Under the pieces are notes generated by a model. The model did not search any database. It was not told where the DNA came from and saw nothing but the letters and a program-made list of their open reading frames with translations. From positions 1 to 64,000 of the forward strand of contig JAKSQV010000001.1 of NCBI GenBank assembly GCA_024403935.1: a stretch of DNA of 64,000 bases, in the 5' to 3' direction. Each line of letters starts with the position of its first letter. Position 1 is the first letter of the stretch. This DNA is from Ruminococcus sp. Lineage in GTDB: Bacteria; Bacillota; Clostridia; Oscillospirales; Ruminococcaceae. Positions 7,901-16,771 of the stretch are shown here, in pieces. The translations under genes were made by a program, and so were the position numbers.

Positions 7901-9319
7901 TTACTTTGCAAGAAGGAGCTTTCTCATGAGGCAGAGGTCGAAGCAGTCAAGTCTGCCGTCGCCGTCGAGGTCTGCATTCTTCCATTCGCTGATGTCTGCA
8001 TCCTTGTCTGAGAGCAGCCATTTGCTGAATGCTACCAGATCGGCGACCTCAAGCTTTCCGTCACCGTTTACATCGCCCTTGACTGCATCAGGGGTACTGC
8101 TGCGCGGCGAGAATTCCTTGCCGCCTATCGCAAAGAGTTCTTTCTGGAGCTGCTGATCTGCAAGCTTGAACGCAGTGCGGTCATAGTGACCTTTGATGAG
8201 CACGCCGTCATCGGTGGTTGAATCGGGAGTTGACCAGAGCACAGGGCAGAGCTGGCGTTCATAAGCTGCTTTGCAGACCGAGCTTATGAAGAGTCTTACC
8301 GAATCGGCTTCCTTGCCCTTGGTGGGACAGCCGTACTCGCCGATGATAACGGGTATGCCCTTGTCAACGAAATTGGTCTTCATCATATCCATCCAGCTGT
8401 TGAGCTCGTTGTAATCCTCGCTTGTTCCCCATGTGCTGCGAGCCTTTGCCCATGATTCGTCCTTGTCCTCAAGGATGCAGAAGCCTGCGGGCGTGTAGTA
8501 GTGTACCGATACCGCCATTCTGTCTGCGGGGTCGTTCGGCATTTTGAAGTATGAGTCGCAGGTGCGGTCGATACCTGTATTGTAGCCGGATATAAGAAGG
8601 TGACGCTTGGAATTGTTGCCGCCGGAGTTTCTTACAATATCAACGAATTTCTGGTTGATCTCATTGCAGAGAGCGTAGGATTCAGCCTTGCCCTCAGTAC
8701 CTCCCCACGGATTCCACATACTTTCCCAGCCGAGTTCTTCGTTCTGTGACTCGAACATGAGATAGTCATTGTAGTCCTTGAAACTGTCGGCTATCTGTTC
8801 CCACATGTGGGAATAACGCTTCATGCTCTCTTCCTTGTCATCGGGGAATTTGTTCACCCAGCCGCCGTCCCAGTGGATATTGATTATGGCATACATACCG
8901 CTTTCGATAGTCCAGTCCACGACTTCGTGGATACGCGCATCGTATTCAGAGTTGATGGTATATGTTCCGTCATGTGCCATCATATTTGACCACGCAACGG
9001 GTATACGAAGCACGCCAAAGCCCTCTTTGGCCATGCCCTCTATCATTTCCTTGGTAACGACAGGACTTCCCCATGCTGTTTCATAGTTGTTGGGCTTGCC
9101 GTCGCTCCACATGGCTATCCAGTCGTCGCCGTACCAGTCAGGGCACGCATCAAAGGTGTTGCCGAGATTGATACCGATACCCATATCTCTTACTATTTCC
9201 ATAGTTGTCATATCACGCATTTCGTCAGCGGCACAAGTATTGTCGGGTGCAGCGGAAGCCAAACTCGTCAGCAGCATAAGAGCTGCGGCTGCTGATGAAG
9301 CAAGTTTTGTTTTTTTCAT
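7901..9319 (-). CDS. Secreted GH5 endoglucanase with C-terminal dockerin
   Basis: A 472-residue secreted enzyme: signal peptide (about 1-24), GH5 catalytic domain (about 38-395) resembling subfamily 4, short linker and dockerin (about 413-472). The motifs 'GINLGNTFDA', 'VLRIPVAW' and 'IINIHWDGGW' are classical; Glu194 (SQNEE) is the expected acid/base and Glu328 (IIGEYG) the nucleophile. It should cut internal beta-1,4 linkages in cellulose or xyloglucan. The dockerin has two calcium loops starting DVNGDGK and DLDGDGR. It is unlike those of ScaC and the other cellulase, suggesting another cohesin partner, perhaps ScaC. It has its own promoter and a terminator; the gene upstream is a candidate sugar-responsive regulator. 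Confidence 0.92.
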   Translation of the reverse strand: MKKTKLASSAAAALMLLTSLASAAPDNTCAADEMRDMTTMEIVRDMGIGINLGNTFDACPDWYGDDWIAMWSDGKPNNYETAWGSPVVTKEMIEGMAKEGFGVLRIPVAWSNMMAHDGTYTINSEYDARIHEVVDWTIESGMYAIINIHWDGGWVNKFPDDKEESMKRYSHMWEQIADSFKDYNDYLMFESQNEELGWESMWNPWGGTEGKAESYALCNEINQKFVDIVRNSGGNNSKRHLLISGYNTGIDRTCDSYFKMPNDPADRMAVSVHYYTPAGFCILEDKDESWAKARSTWGTSEDYNELNSWMDMMKTNFVDKGIPVIIGEYGCPTKGKEADSVRLFISSVCKAAYERQLCPVLWSTPDSTTDDGVLIKGHYDRTAFKLADQQLQKELFAIGGKEFSPRSSTPDAVKGDVNGDGKLEVADLVAFSKWLLSDKDADISEWKNADLDGDGRLDCFDLCLMRKLLLAK

Positions 9320-9373
9320 AAAAATTCATTCCTCCCTGAAATCTTAAATAGCCACGGATCGTATTACATAGCT

Positions 9374-9402
9374 ATTTTACAATCAAAGAGGAATGTTTTC
9401 AA
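9374..9402 (-). promoter_or_regulatory. Promoter of the 7901 cellulase gene
   Basis: On the minus strand TTGAAA (9402-9397), 17-base spacer, TAAAAT (9379-9374), about 55 bases upstream of the start codon. Moderate match to the sigma-A consensus. Confidence 0.55.
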
Positions 9403-9434
9403 CCCATATAATGTGATATGAGTGGACAAAATTA

Positions 9435-11603
9435 TCAGCCGTTTATCAGATTTCTGTATCTCATGGCAGGGATACCTGCGCTGGCAGCAAACTGACGCTG
9501 AAAGTACTTGTGGTCGACATAGCCGCACCTCTCGGAGATGTCTGAAATGGTGAGAAGCGTAGTCGCAAGGTAGAATTTTGCTTTGGCAAGACGTGCGTTT
9601 ATGCAGTCCTGATGAAATGAGATGCCGAAACAGCTTTTGTAATTGCGGCGGAAGGATTCCGTATGCTCAAATGTGCAGTTATCCTTGTCGGGTTCAAATG
9701 TGATCTCGGGGGAGCTGTATACACGGTTGCGCACTGCAAGCATTTCTGCATAGTATTTGTTGCGGCGGAGCTTCGCCACCTGCCGCAGTTCCTCATTTAT
9801 CAGCTCCGAGGAGAGTGAGAGCAGCTCGTCAAAGCTTGATTCTCCGCACGGCACAGCTTTGCACAGGAACGAGCTTGTTCCCGCATAGCTTATGTATGAG
9901 CTCTCCTGCAGGAGAACTGCTGTCAGCAGGTCTGACAGCATCTCAGGCTCTGCAAGGCTCTGTACGATGCAGACAAAAGTATCTTCATCGGTTCGTCCCA
10001 TGATGTCATTGTTTCCGCAGAATCTGGTTATCGCATCGGCAGTGCCGATAGCAGCCTCTGTCTTTCGGCGTATCTCCTCGTCATTGAGCTGACGGGGGAA
10101 AATGTTTGTCCGCAGGGTAATAAAATACAGCGTTTTCCCGTCGCTGACACGCACAGCCTGAAAAGCGCGCCTAAGCCCCTTGAGGTTGTTTATGCCCGTC
10201 AGCGAGTCCCTGTATTCGGACACGTTCTGACAGCTTATCAGGTAGCGTATATCATTCTTGAGACGCAGAAATTCCAAGCCTATCGAAACCGATTTCAGCC
10301 AGTGACGGTATACATCTTCATAGCTCTCTGATGTTGAGTACATCAGAGCCATATAGCCGAAGAGCTTCTGTCCGGAGAACAGCGGATTGAGATAGCAGAC
10401 AGCAGCATCACGGCTGTGCTCGAAGAATGTGTGCAGATCGAGGTGTCTCATTTCGAAAGAAGAGCCGCTGTGCAAGCTCACTGCGCTCATTATCTCCGAG
10501 CCGTCTGTATCGGATTCGTTCCAGTCCGAATAGAGGCACAGGCAAATATCCTGCTTGTTTTCTATCATCCACTGATGATCGCGGATTATGCGGATAAAGC
10601 CTTCCATATCACGGCACAGCGTGAGCTTGTGCTCCATTGTGCTGAAAAGGCTCAGGTCGGTATAATTCTTGCGGCGTTCGGCGTTTCTGAGTTCTGTGAG
10701 GAGCTGTTCCTCATCGGCTTTGCACGGACAGCTTCCGCCATAGATGAACTCTCCGCGCGGAGGCACGAATGCAGGCGGAGTACGTTCCTCGATAAGGCAT
10801 TGAAGGTGCTTTGCGGCACAGGCTCCGAGACTGCGGCGGTTTCTGCGGTATGAGGTGAGTGTCGGGGTGTTGAATATCCTTATGTCGGAGTATTCATAGC
10901 TTACGACTGTGATCTTGTCAGGGACCTTTATATGTGCCTCTGAGAAACGGCGGAGCATTCCGTAAGCCATAACATCATTCGCACAGAGAACTGCCTGCGG
11001 CAGTCTCAATTCGCCGCTGATGTAGCGGTCGGCAAGCTGTTCGCCTGAGGAGAACCAGAAGTCGCCGTAGAATATCTTGTTGTCATCGGGGGTAATGCCA
11101 TAGGATTTCAGCGCATTGCGATAGCCATCTGCACGCAGACGTGATGTCTCGAATTCCTGCTGTCCCGTAAGCAGGTCAATATCCGTAAAGCCGTGCTGTT
11201 CGATGAGATGTGAGGTTATATCTTCGATGTCGCCTACGTCATCGGTATTGAACAGGGTGTAGCCGAGCGATTCAAACTCCTCAAGGCGTGCGCCGAGACC
11301 GACTGTCGGTATATGAATATCCTTCAGTATTGAAGCGATACGTTTTCTTATATTTTCATCTGCGAACGACTCGCAAAGAAGTATGATGCCGCTGATATCC
11401 GCCGAGCGTGCGATGTCATATATCTTCTGTTCGCAAAGCAGGTCGTCATCCTGCTGTACAGTGTTGTATATGTTGGATATGACTACTGTGGCATATCCGT
11501 TTTTCTTATTCTCTGCGATAATGCCTCCGAACAGCTCCTTCTCCGCAAATCCGTTGGCAAGCGCTGTGACAACAGCAATGATTGGCCGCCTTGAAAAGTT
11601 CAT
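9435..11603 (-). CDS. Tripartite transcription regulator: sugar-binding-like, GGDEF-like, AraC HTH
   Basis: A 722-residue protein with no signal peptide, so cytoplasmic. Residues about 7-290 match the LacI/periplasmic-binding-protein sensor fold ('GIILLCES', 'ADGYRNALKSYGI', 'AVLCANDVMAYGMLR'). A middle region (about 310-455) lacks a known motif. 'YRDSLTGINNLKGLRRAF' near 464-481 begins like a GGDEF domain but no GGDEF/GGEEF signature follows, so it is degenerate. Residues about 626-722 form an AraC-type double helix-turn-helix ('TISDISERCGYVDHKYFQRQF'). It lies 115 bases upstream of the GH5 gene in the same direction, so control of that gene by a sugar is a reasonable guess. The LacI-like part lacks its own N-terminal HTH. 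Confidence 0.8.
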   Translation of the reverse strand: MNFSRRPIIAVVTALANGFAEKELFGGIIAENKKNGYATVVISNIYNTVQQDDDLLCEQKIYDIARSADISGIILLCESFADENIRKRIASILKDIHIPTVGLGARLEEFESLGYTLFNTDDVGDIEDITSHLIEQHGFTDIDLLTGQQEFETSRLRADGYRNALKSYGITPDDNKIFYGDFWFSSGEQLADRYISGELRLPQAVLCANDVMAYGMLRRFSEAHIKVPDKITVVSYEYSDIRIFNTPTLTSYRRNRRSLGACAAKHLQCLIEERTPPAFVPPRGEFIYGGSCPCKADEEQLLTELRNAERRKNYTDLSLFSTMEHKLTLCRDMEGFIRIIRDHQWMIENKQDICLCLYSDWNESDTDGSEIMSAVSLHSGSSFEMRHLDLHTFFEHSRDAAVCYLNPLFSGQKLFGYMALMYSTSESYEDVYRHWLKSVSIGLEFLRLKNDIRYLISCQNVSEYRDSLTGINNLKGLRRAFQAVRVSDGKTLYFITLRTNIFPRQLNDEEIRRKTEAAIGTADAITRFCGNNDIMGRTDEDTFVCIVQSLAEPEMLSDLLTAVLLQESSYISYAGTSSFLCKAVPCGESSFDELLSLSSELINEELRQVAKLRRNKYYAEMLAVRNRVYSSPEITFEPDKDNCTFEHTESFRRNYKSCFGISFHQDCINARLAKAKFYLATTLLTISDISERCGYVDHKYFQRQFAASAGIPAMRYRNLING

Positions 11604-11669
11604 TCCGCTTCCTCCGATAAGACTGATATGTGTATATTATACATCATTTTTCATTATTTGTACAGCTTT

Positions 11670-12875
11670 TTATATTTCTTCCTTTTCGAGCAGTCGGCTG
11701 TATGTGCGGTCGATTCCGATCGCTCCGAGAGGCGCGGTTATCAGTATCGCAAGCACTGCCACGGACAGCACTGTTTTGCCGCATGGAAGTCCCAGCGACA
11801 GCGGAACTGAGCCGATAGCGGCTTGAACAGTTGCTTTCGGAAGGTAGGCGATGATGCAGAAAAGCCTTTCCTTTGCAGTCAGCTTTGTTCCGAGCAGGCA
11901 GATGAATACTCCGACAGCCCGGAAAGCAAGCGCAATGAATATCATCAGCAGCGCAGAAAGACCTGCTGCAAGCGTGTAACGCACATCAACGGCAGCACCG
12001 ACAAGCACGAACAATATTACCTCTGCTCCTATCCAAAGCTTGCCGAATTTCTCCGATAAGCGGGAGGATACATTCTTATCGGATCTCAGTCTGATAATAC
12101 AAGCCATTGCAACTATCGCAAGCAGTCCTGATACGGCAGCGTATGACTTTACAAGCGTTTCAACTGCCATCAGAAGAAATGCAGTTCCGAGAATAACTAT
12201 TACTTTCGTGGTGCTGCTTATCGTGTGATTTCTGCGGAATGCTCTTTCAAACAGGAAATGCACACATATTCCCGCAAGTGTGCCGAGCAGGATTCCGAGG
12301 ACTATGGATACAGGGATATTCAGGAAATCGGAGACTTTTGCGGAACCGCCCTGAGCCATTGTTACAAACGTCGAGAACAACACTATTACAAATATATCAT
12401 CGCAGGAAGCTCCGGCAAGTATCATCTGCGGTATGCATTTTTCTGTGCCGCGTTTTTCCTCTATCAGCTTTACCATTCTCGGTACAACTACCGCAGGCGA
12501 TACGGCACTGAGAACAGCACCCATAACGGCAGAGTCGATACGGTTGGTGCCGAGCAGGAGCGGTGCAAATACCGTGTATCCGGCTATTTCAAAGCAGGCA
12601 GGAACAAAGGACATCATCACAGCAGGTCTGCCGGCTTTTCTGAGGTCGGACAGGTCGAGCGACAGACCTGCCTTAATCAGGATTATAATGAGAGCTGTCT
12701 GACGCAGCTCAGGGGATATGCCGAGTATCGAGCTGTCAAGCAGGCCGAGTACATAAGGGCTTATTATGATACCGACAACGAGCATACCGATTATCCGCGG
12801 CAGCCCTATTTTTTCAAAGATGGATGCTGCTGACAGTCCTAACAGAAAAATCAAAGCAAGAGATAGAAACATCAT
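11670..12875 (-). CDS. Cation:proton antiporter (Na+/H+ exchanger family)
   Basis: A membrane protein of about 401 residues with 11-13 helices, of the monovalent cation:proton antiporter type ('GLPRIIGMLVVGIIISPYVLG', 'IKAGLSLDLSDLRKAGRPA', 'AGASCDDIFVIVLFSTFV' with paired Asp). I use the ATG at 12875: GGAGG at 12882-12886 lies six bases upstream, whereas the longer TTG-started frame contains the ribosome site. Expression is controlled by a fluoride riboswitch just upstream. Antiporters of this kind are among the known gene classes behind fluoride riboswitches, so a role in fluoride or acid tolerance is likely. No crcB or CLC-F gene lies nearby. Confidence 0.88.
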   Translation of the reverse strand: MMFLSLALIFLLGLSAASIFEKIGLPRIIGMLVVGIIISPYVLGLLDSSILGISPELRQTALIIILIKAGLSLDLSDLRKAGRPAVMMSFVPACFEIAGYTVFAPLLLGTNRIDSAVMGAVLSAVSPAVVVPRMVKLIEEKRGTEKCIPQMILAGASCDDIFVIVLFSTFVTMAQGGSAKVSDFLNIPVSIVLGILLGTLAGICVHFLFERAFRRNHTISSTTKVIVILGTAFLLMAVETLVKSYAAVSGLLAIVAMACIIRLRSDKNVSSRLSEKFGKLWIGAEVILFVLVGAAVDVRYTLAAGLSALLMIFIALAFRAVGVFICLLGTKLTAKERLFCIIAYLPKATVQAAIGSVPLSLGLPCGKTVLSVAVLAILITAPLGAIGIDRTYSRLLEKEEI

Positions 12876-12891
12876 AGTATTCCTCCAAAAC

Positions 12892-12934
12892 AAAAAAGCC
12901 GACAGCTTCTGCGTAAAAATGCAGAAGTCATCAG
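12892..12934 (-). terminator. Riboswitch-linked intrinsic terminator
   Basis: On the minus strand, 15-base arms (12934-12920 and 12912-12898, one mismatch, some G-U pairs) followed by a T-run at 12897-12892, just before the ribosome site of the antiporter gene. The 5' arm includes the conserved GCTGATGACT segment of the fluoride aptamer, so ligand binding and terminator formation exclude each other. Confidence 0.8.
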
Positions 12935-12978
12935 CCTGATAAGCGGTTTAGGTTACCCAAGGGAGACATCATTCCCTG
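12920..12978 (-). promoter_or_regulatory. Fluoride riboswitch (crcB motif) aptamer
   Basis: Minus-strand RNA reads GGGAATGATGTCTCCC, a small GGGTAACCT hairpin, AAACCGC, then GGCTGATGACTTCTGC. This is the conserved layout of the crcB fluoride aptamer (P1 with GAUG loop, optional P2, and the GCUGAUGACNNCU 3' segment). The loop GATGTC can pair with GACTTC (five of six positions), giving the expected pseudoknot. With the overlapping terminator it forms an ON switch: fluoride stabilises the aptamer and lets RNA polymerase reach the antiporter gene. Confidence 0.85.
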
Positions 12979-12996
12979 AATGAATTGTACGAGTTG

Positions 12997-13025
12997 ATTA
13001 TACCACCAAACACATGAATTGTCAA
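12997..13025 (-). promoter_or_regulatory. Consensus promoter of the fluoride-regulated antiporter
   Basis: Perfect TTGACA (13025-13020), 17-base spacer and perfect TATAAT (13002-12997) on the minus strand; transcription would start near 12990, just before the aptamer. A fully consensus promoter suits a gene whose control lies in the riboswitch. Confidence 0.85.
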
Positions 13026-13067
13026 GGCTTCTTCAGCTTTTCGTTTGCAGACCGCCGCTTGCTGCGT

Positions 13068-13096
13068 TTGACTTTTCGGGGGAAACAATGTATAAT
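13068..13096 (+). promoter_or_regulatory. birA promoter
   Basis: TTGACT (13068-13073), 17-base spacer, TATAAT (13091-13096), 55 bases before the birA start. It is divergent from the antiporter promoter. Confidence 0.75.
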
Positions 13097-13151
13097 GGAA
13101 GAAGATATGCAGATAATACAGATAATATCACGGATATAGAAAGGTCAGATC

Positions 13152-14135
13152 ATGAACGTAAAAGAATCTTTGTTGAAAGCGTTTGCGGAAGCAGACGGAA
13201 GATATATCTCAGGCACGATGCTTGCAGAACAGCTCGGTGTGAGCAGGAATGCGGTCTGGAAAGCCGTAAAGTCCCTTGAGAGCGAGGGATACATCATTGA
13301 TTCGGTGACTGCAAAAGGCTACAGGCTGTCGGGAGCGAGCAACTGCCTCTCAGAGCAGCTCATCTCCGCCAAGGTGAATGCCTCGGTGTTAGGGAGCAGG
13401 ATAATCGTTCTTGATGAGACCGATTCCACCAACAATTATGCCAAGGGAGCAATCGAAAACGGCACCGAAAACGGTACTGTCATCGTTGCAGACAGGCAGA
13501 CTGCCGGCAAGGGCAGAATGGGCAGGAGCTTCATTTCGCCATCGGGAACGGGATTGTATATGAGCGTGATACTCCGCCCCGAATTCAGCATCCAGACAGC
13601 TCCGCTGATAACATCTGCGGTAGCGGTAGCGGCTGCCGAGGCAATAGAGTCTCTCTGCAAGGCGGATGTGCGGATAAAGTGGGTGAATGATCTTTACCTG
13701 AACGGGAAAAAGATAGCAGGCATACTTACAGAGGCTTCGGTGAATATGGAGATGCGCGCGCTTGATATTGCCGTGATAGGCATAGGCATCAACGTACGCA
13801 GCATTGGCGACCGCTTTGATGAAGAGCTCAGACAGCGTGCAAGCTCGATACAGGATGAATGCGGTGCTGTGCTTGACCGAAACGCCCTTTGTGCCGCTGT
13901 GATAAATCATCTTGACGTTCATCTCAGCAAAATAGAGAACAGGGAATACCTGCGTGAATACCGCCGCCGAGAGCTCCTCACGGGCAACCTCATCACAGCA
14001 AATGTCGGAAGCGAGACCTTCGTGGGCAAGGCTGTGGGCATAGACAGAAATGCCAATCTGATGATAGAGACTGAAAACGGGACAGTCCGCAGTCTGTCAT
14101 CGGGCGAGGCGAATCTGTGCAGGATAGTGAAATAG
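13152..14135 (+). CDS. birA: Bifunctional biotin-protein ligase / biotin repressor
   Basis: A 327-residue BirA: N-terminal winged helix (about 1-62, 'GTMLAEQLGVSRNAVWKAVKSL') and a catalytic domain with 'TDSTNNYAK', the biotinoyl-AMP loop 'GKGRMGRSF' near 118 and 'KWVNDLYLNGKKIAGIL' near 175. It attaches biotin to carboxyl-carrier proteins and, with the HTH, can repress biotin genes. No biotin biosynthesis or transport gene is in the window, so operator targets lie elsewhere. Normal length for the two-domain type; own promoter and terminator, so monocistronic. Confidence 0.93.
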   Translation: MNVKESLLKAFAEADGRYISGTMLAEQLGVSRNAVWKAVKSLESEGYIIDSVTAKGYRLSGASNCLSEQLISAKVNASVLGSRIIVLDETDSTNNYAKGAIENGTENGTVIVADRQTAGKGRMGRSFISPSGTGLYMSVILRPEFSIQTAPLITSAVAVAAAEAIESLCKADVRIKWVNDLYLNGKKIAGILTEASVNMEMRALDIAVIGIGINVRSIGDRFDEELRQRASSIQDECGAVLDRNALCAAVINHLDVHLSKIENREYLREYRRRELLTGNLITANVGSETFVGKAVGIDRNANLMIETENGTVRSLSSGEANLCRIVK

Positions 14136-14164
14136 AGGGAACTTTTCTGTTCCGATACAAAATG

Positions 14165-14230
14165 AAAAGCACTCTGTCTGTCGGGGAATACGCCGAATAG
14201 CGTACCTGACAGGCAGAGTGCTTGTGTTTT
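14165..14230. terminator. Bidirectional terminator between birA and the 14248 gene
   Basis: Arms of about 15 bases (14167-14181 and 14208-14223, few mismatches) with a loop of roughly 26 bases, A-rich on the left and GTTTT on the right, between convergent genes. Confidence 0.7.
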
Positions 14231-14247
14231 ATTCAAGCTGTATGAGC

Positions 14248-16467
14248 TTATTCAATTCCTGAGATCTCAAAGGTCACAGCAATGGTTTTCCATTCACCGA
14301 TATCCGAGAGGTCTGCACCGCTCTTGAAGGTTTCGTCTTCTCCTGTTCCGAAGATGCTTGAATACAGCATAGCCGCAAAGTAGTCTTCACCGACTTCGAC
14401 TGTCATGTCCTCGCTTATGTCGTAGAACTTGCCGTCTACCTCGAGAGAGGTTACTTTGATTTCTGCATTTTCAAAGCCTTCTGTGTCGGTACAGCTCAGC
14501 ATGAGCATTCCGACACCGTTGGGCAGCTTGTCCGAGTGCTCCTTATATTCGGGAGTGTCGGCTGAGATACCAACGGAATAAGTGCCGTTGCCGTTTATGT
14601 CGGCAAATTTTGCACCGTATGAGAGATAGTCGCTTCCGTCGCCGTAGGAGTAAACGTCCATGTCCTCGTCGTAGACCATCAGATATGCCTGACCGCTCTT
14701 GACTGACGGACCGCCTGCGTCTTCGGTGTTTAACAATTCGTCATCATCGATAAGCTCCTCATCGTCGTAGTTGTCATCGAACTCATCGTCATCGAAGTCG
14801 TAGTTGTATTCGTCCCAGTCGGTATAGATTTCCTCGGCATAGCTCTTAGCGTTGTCGGAAGCAGCACTGTCATTGAAACCGAGCTTTTTGAACAGTTCTG
14901 TAAGGAAGCTTTCCATCTGTTCCTGAGGAACATAGTCACGAATGGTTTCAGATGCGCTTTTCGTGCCGTCGATAACGAATGCATTGCTTTTTGACGGAAC
15001 AGAAGGCTCAGCACCTGATTCCGCACCGTATCCGAGCGTAACTGTACCGTAGTTTATATCCTCGATCACAATATCGCTTTTAACGGTTTCGCCCTGCTTG
15101 TCTGCCGAGAAGCTGACAGGCAGTGAGAATTCAAGGGTGTCGTTTTTGTAAGTGAAAACTGTGTCGGCATTGAAATAGCCGTTATCCTCGTTAACTACTT
15201 CAAAATCGTTGAATTCGAGCATCAATGACTCGTCCTCCTCAATCAGGAAGTCGATCGAGCCGCTGTACTTGTTGTTGTTTTCCTCAGCAAAAAGATCGAA
15301 GGAGTATTCGGGTTCTTCTTCATCGCTGTTCTGCCTATAGCATGTGCCGCTGATCTTATTGCCCTCTTTGCCGACAATGGCAAGGAATTCATCTCCCCTG
15401 ACTGTTATGCCGATGCCGCGGATAACGCCCTTGGAGTCGATATATGTATCTATTACATTTACTTTTTCATCATCGTTGTATTCAATGTAGTCCTTGAAAG
15501 ATTCAATGGCATAATCCATTTCTTCATTGTATTCATCATTGTCAATGATGCCGAGACGGTCAACGATTATCTCCCTGAGAAGCTCATCATCCTTTGCTGC
15601 CTCTGACATATTCAGCATTATCTGGCTTGCTTCTCTCTGGCTCATTTCTACAGTAACAATAGTGTAGTTTGTTTCGATGTCATTTATTGTGACAGTATTC
15701 TTCTTTTCGAGGCTGACATCTTCAATGGAGTCGTTCCATATCTTGACATAGCGGCTTGTAAGCTCCTTTATCTCCTCGGGGGCGATAATTGATCTCGGAT
15801 CCTGCATAGCATCAATAAGCAGGGAAGCGGAGTTCATCTCATAATCGTCAGCATTTTCACCGCTGAGCTTTTCACCGTCCGCAGCGATCCACTGCTCTGA
15901 AAGCTCAGGTATGCGGAAGAAGAAGTCCTTGACCTCGGAGTCAGCGGCAATATCGGCTGAGATAAGTCTGTCGCCGTTCACATCGGCATAGAACTGACCT
16001 GAGAGCACCGAGTTCAGGCTGCATTCGTCAGCTCCGATTGCAATGCTGTTCAGTCCGTTGATAATATTGAGCATCTCCTTGTCGTATTCTTCATCAAGAC
16101 CGAGCGAGTCGATGAGTCCGTTCTTGGCTTCATCGGTGGTATCGTAGGAGAGCGAGAACGTCATCTGCTGACCGTCATCAAGCTGCTCGAGCCTCTTTTC
16201 GTAGGCTGTGGCGAGCTGTTCCGCAAGAGCATCGGCGTTTTTTTCGTATATCCATGTGCTGTAGTTTTCAGGACTTGAAAATCTGAGCTTCACCTGATTC
16301 TTGACAAAATCAGAAAGGCTGTATGCAGCGAGGCCTCCGCCTGCTACAACGCCTGCTGTAAGCACGGCGATTCCGCCTGCAATGAGTCCCTTTTTGCTTT
16401 TTTTAACGACTTCGACGCCTGAAACGACATCTTCGGCGTTAATGTTGGTATCGTTTATTTCTGCCAT
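14248..16467 (-). CDS. Membrane-anchored extracellular protein of unknown function
   Basis: I start at ATG 16467 (MAEINDTN) because AGGAGGG lies just upstream; the frame extends further but without a ribosome site. The 739-residue protein has a short cytoplasmic N-terminus, one membrane helix (about 28-48, 'GLIAGGIAVLTAGVVAGGG') and a long, very acidic extracellular part. Residues about 590-620 are mainly Asp/Glu/Tyr. The last 110 residues ('AYLMVYDEDMDVYSYGDG', 'DINGNGTYSVGISA', 'GVGMLMLSC') look like a beta-sandwich of the type often attached to carbohydrate-active proteins, but I cannot name it. No enzyme motif. It is transcribed alone. Function unknown; an envelope stress or sugar-binding role is speculation. 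Confidence 0.7.
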   Translation of the reverse strand: MAEINDTNINAEDVVSGVEVVKKSKKGLIAGGIAVLTAGVVAGGGLAAYSLSDFVKNQVKLRFSSPENYSTWIYEKNADALAEQLATAYEKRLEQLDDGQQMTFSLSYDTTDEAKNGLIDSLGLDEEYDKEMLNIINGLNSIAIGADECSLNSVLSGQFYADVNGDRLISADIAADSEVKDFFFRIPELSEQWIAADGEKLSGENADDYEMNSASLLIDAMQDPRSIIAPEEIKELTSRYVKIWNDSIEDVSLEKKNTVTINDIETNYTIVTVEMSQREASQIMLNMSEAAKDDELLREIIVDRLGIIDNDEYNEEMDYAIESFKDYIEYNDDEKVNVIDTYIDSKGVIRGIGITVRGDEFLAIVGKEGNKISGTCYRQNSDEEEPEYSFDLFAEENNNKYSGSIDFLIEEDESLMLEFNDFEVVNEDNGYFNADTVFTYKNDTLEFSLPVSFSADKQGETVKSDIVIEDINYGTVTLGYGAESGAEPSVPSKSNAFVIDGTKSASETIRDYVPQEQMESFLTELFKKLGFNDSAASDNAKSYAEEIYTDWDEYNYDFDDDEFDDNYDDEELIDDDELLNTEDAGGPSVKSGQAYLMVYDEDMDVYSYGDGSDYLSYGAKFADINGNGTYSVGISADTPEYKEHSDKLPNGVGMLMLSCTDTEGFENAEIKVTSLEVDGKFYDISEDMTVEVGEDYFAAMLYSSIFGTGEDETFKSGADLSDIGEWKTIAVTFEISGIE

Positions 16468-16532
16468 ATTTGTCCCTCCTGTGAAATATTCGATATGAAA
16501 TGGTTGTAAGGTTATGAGTATTGCTTGTATAC

Positions 16533-16561
16533 ATATTACCATAGGCGTGCTGTAAAGTCAA
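16533..16561 (-). promoter_or_regulatory. Promoter of the 14248-16467 gene
   Basis: Minus-strand TTGACT (16561-16556), 17-base spacer, TAATAT (16538-16533). The rest of the intergenic stretch 16562-16710 is AT-rich with no ORF and no clear hairpin. Confidence 0.55.
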
Positions 16562-16710
16562 CACAGCAGGGCAATCTGTATTCTTTTTGTATTAATTTAA
16601 TTACAAACGTAACTTCTTTGAAAAACGAGGAAAAATGTAAAATGCAAAGAAAAACAACGTTATATTACAAAAAAGCCACATAATTCTGCAAAATCGTCCT
16701 ACGACGGCAC

Positions 16711-16739
16711 TTGCAGTTCAAATGAACTTATGATATAAT
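16711..16739 (+). promoter_or_regulatory. Promoter with internal inverted repeat before the DUF1836 gene
   Basis: TTGCAG (16711-16716), 17-base spacer, TATAAT (16734-16739). The repeat GTTCA-AA-TGAAC (16716-16727) sits in the spacer and a further GTTCAT follows the -10 box, so a repressor site, perhaps autoregulatory, is plausible. Confidence 0.6.
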
Positions 16740-16771
16740 CAGTTCATCCTTGTTGGAGGTTGCTTAATCTT

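Noticed and set aside
12225..12833. 202-residue plus-strand frame
   Set aside because: It is opposite the antiporter gene, Tyr/Arg/His-rich in the manner of shadow frames and has no ribosome site.
12876..12893. TTG start of the antiporter at 12893
   Set aside because: That start would place the GGAGG ribosome site inside the coding sequence; ATG 12875 has correct spacing.
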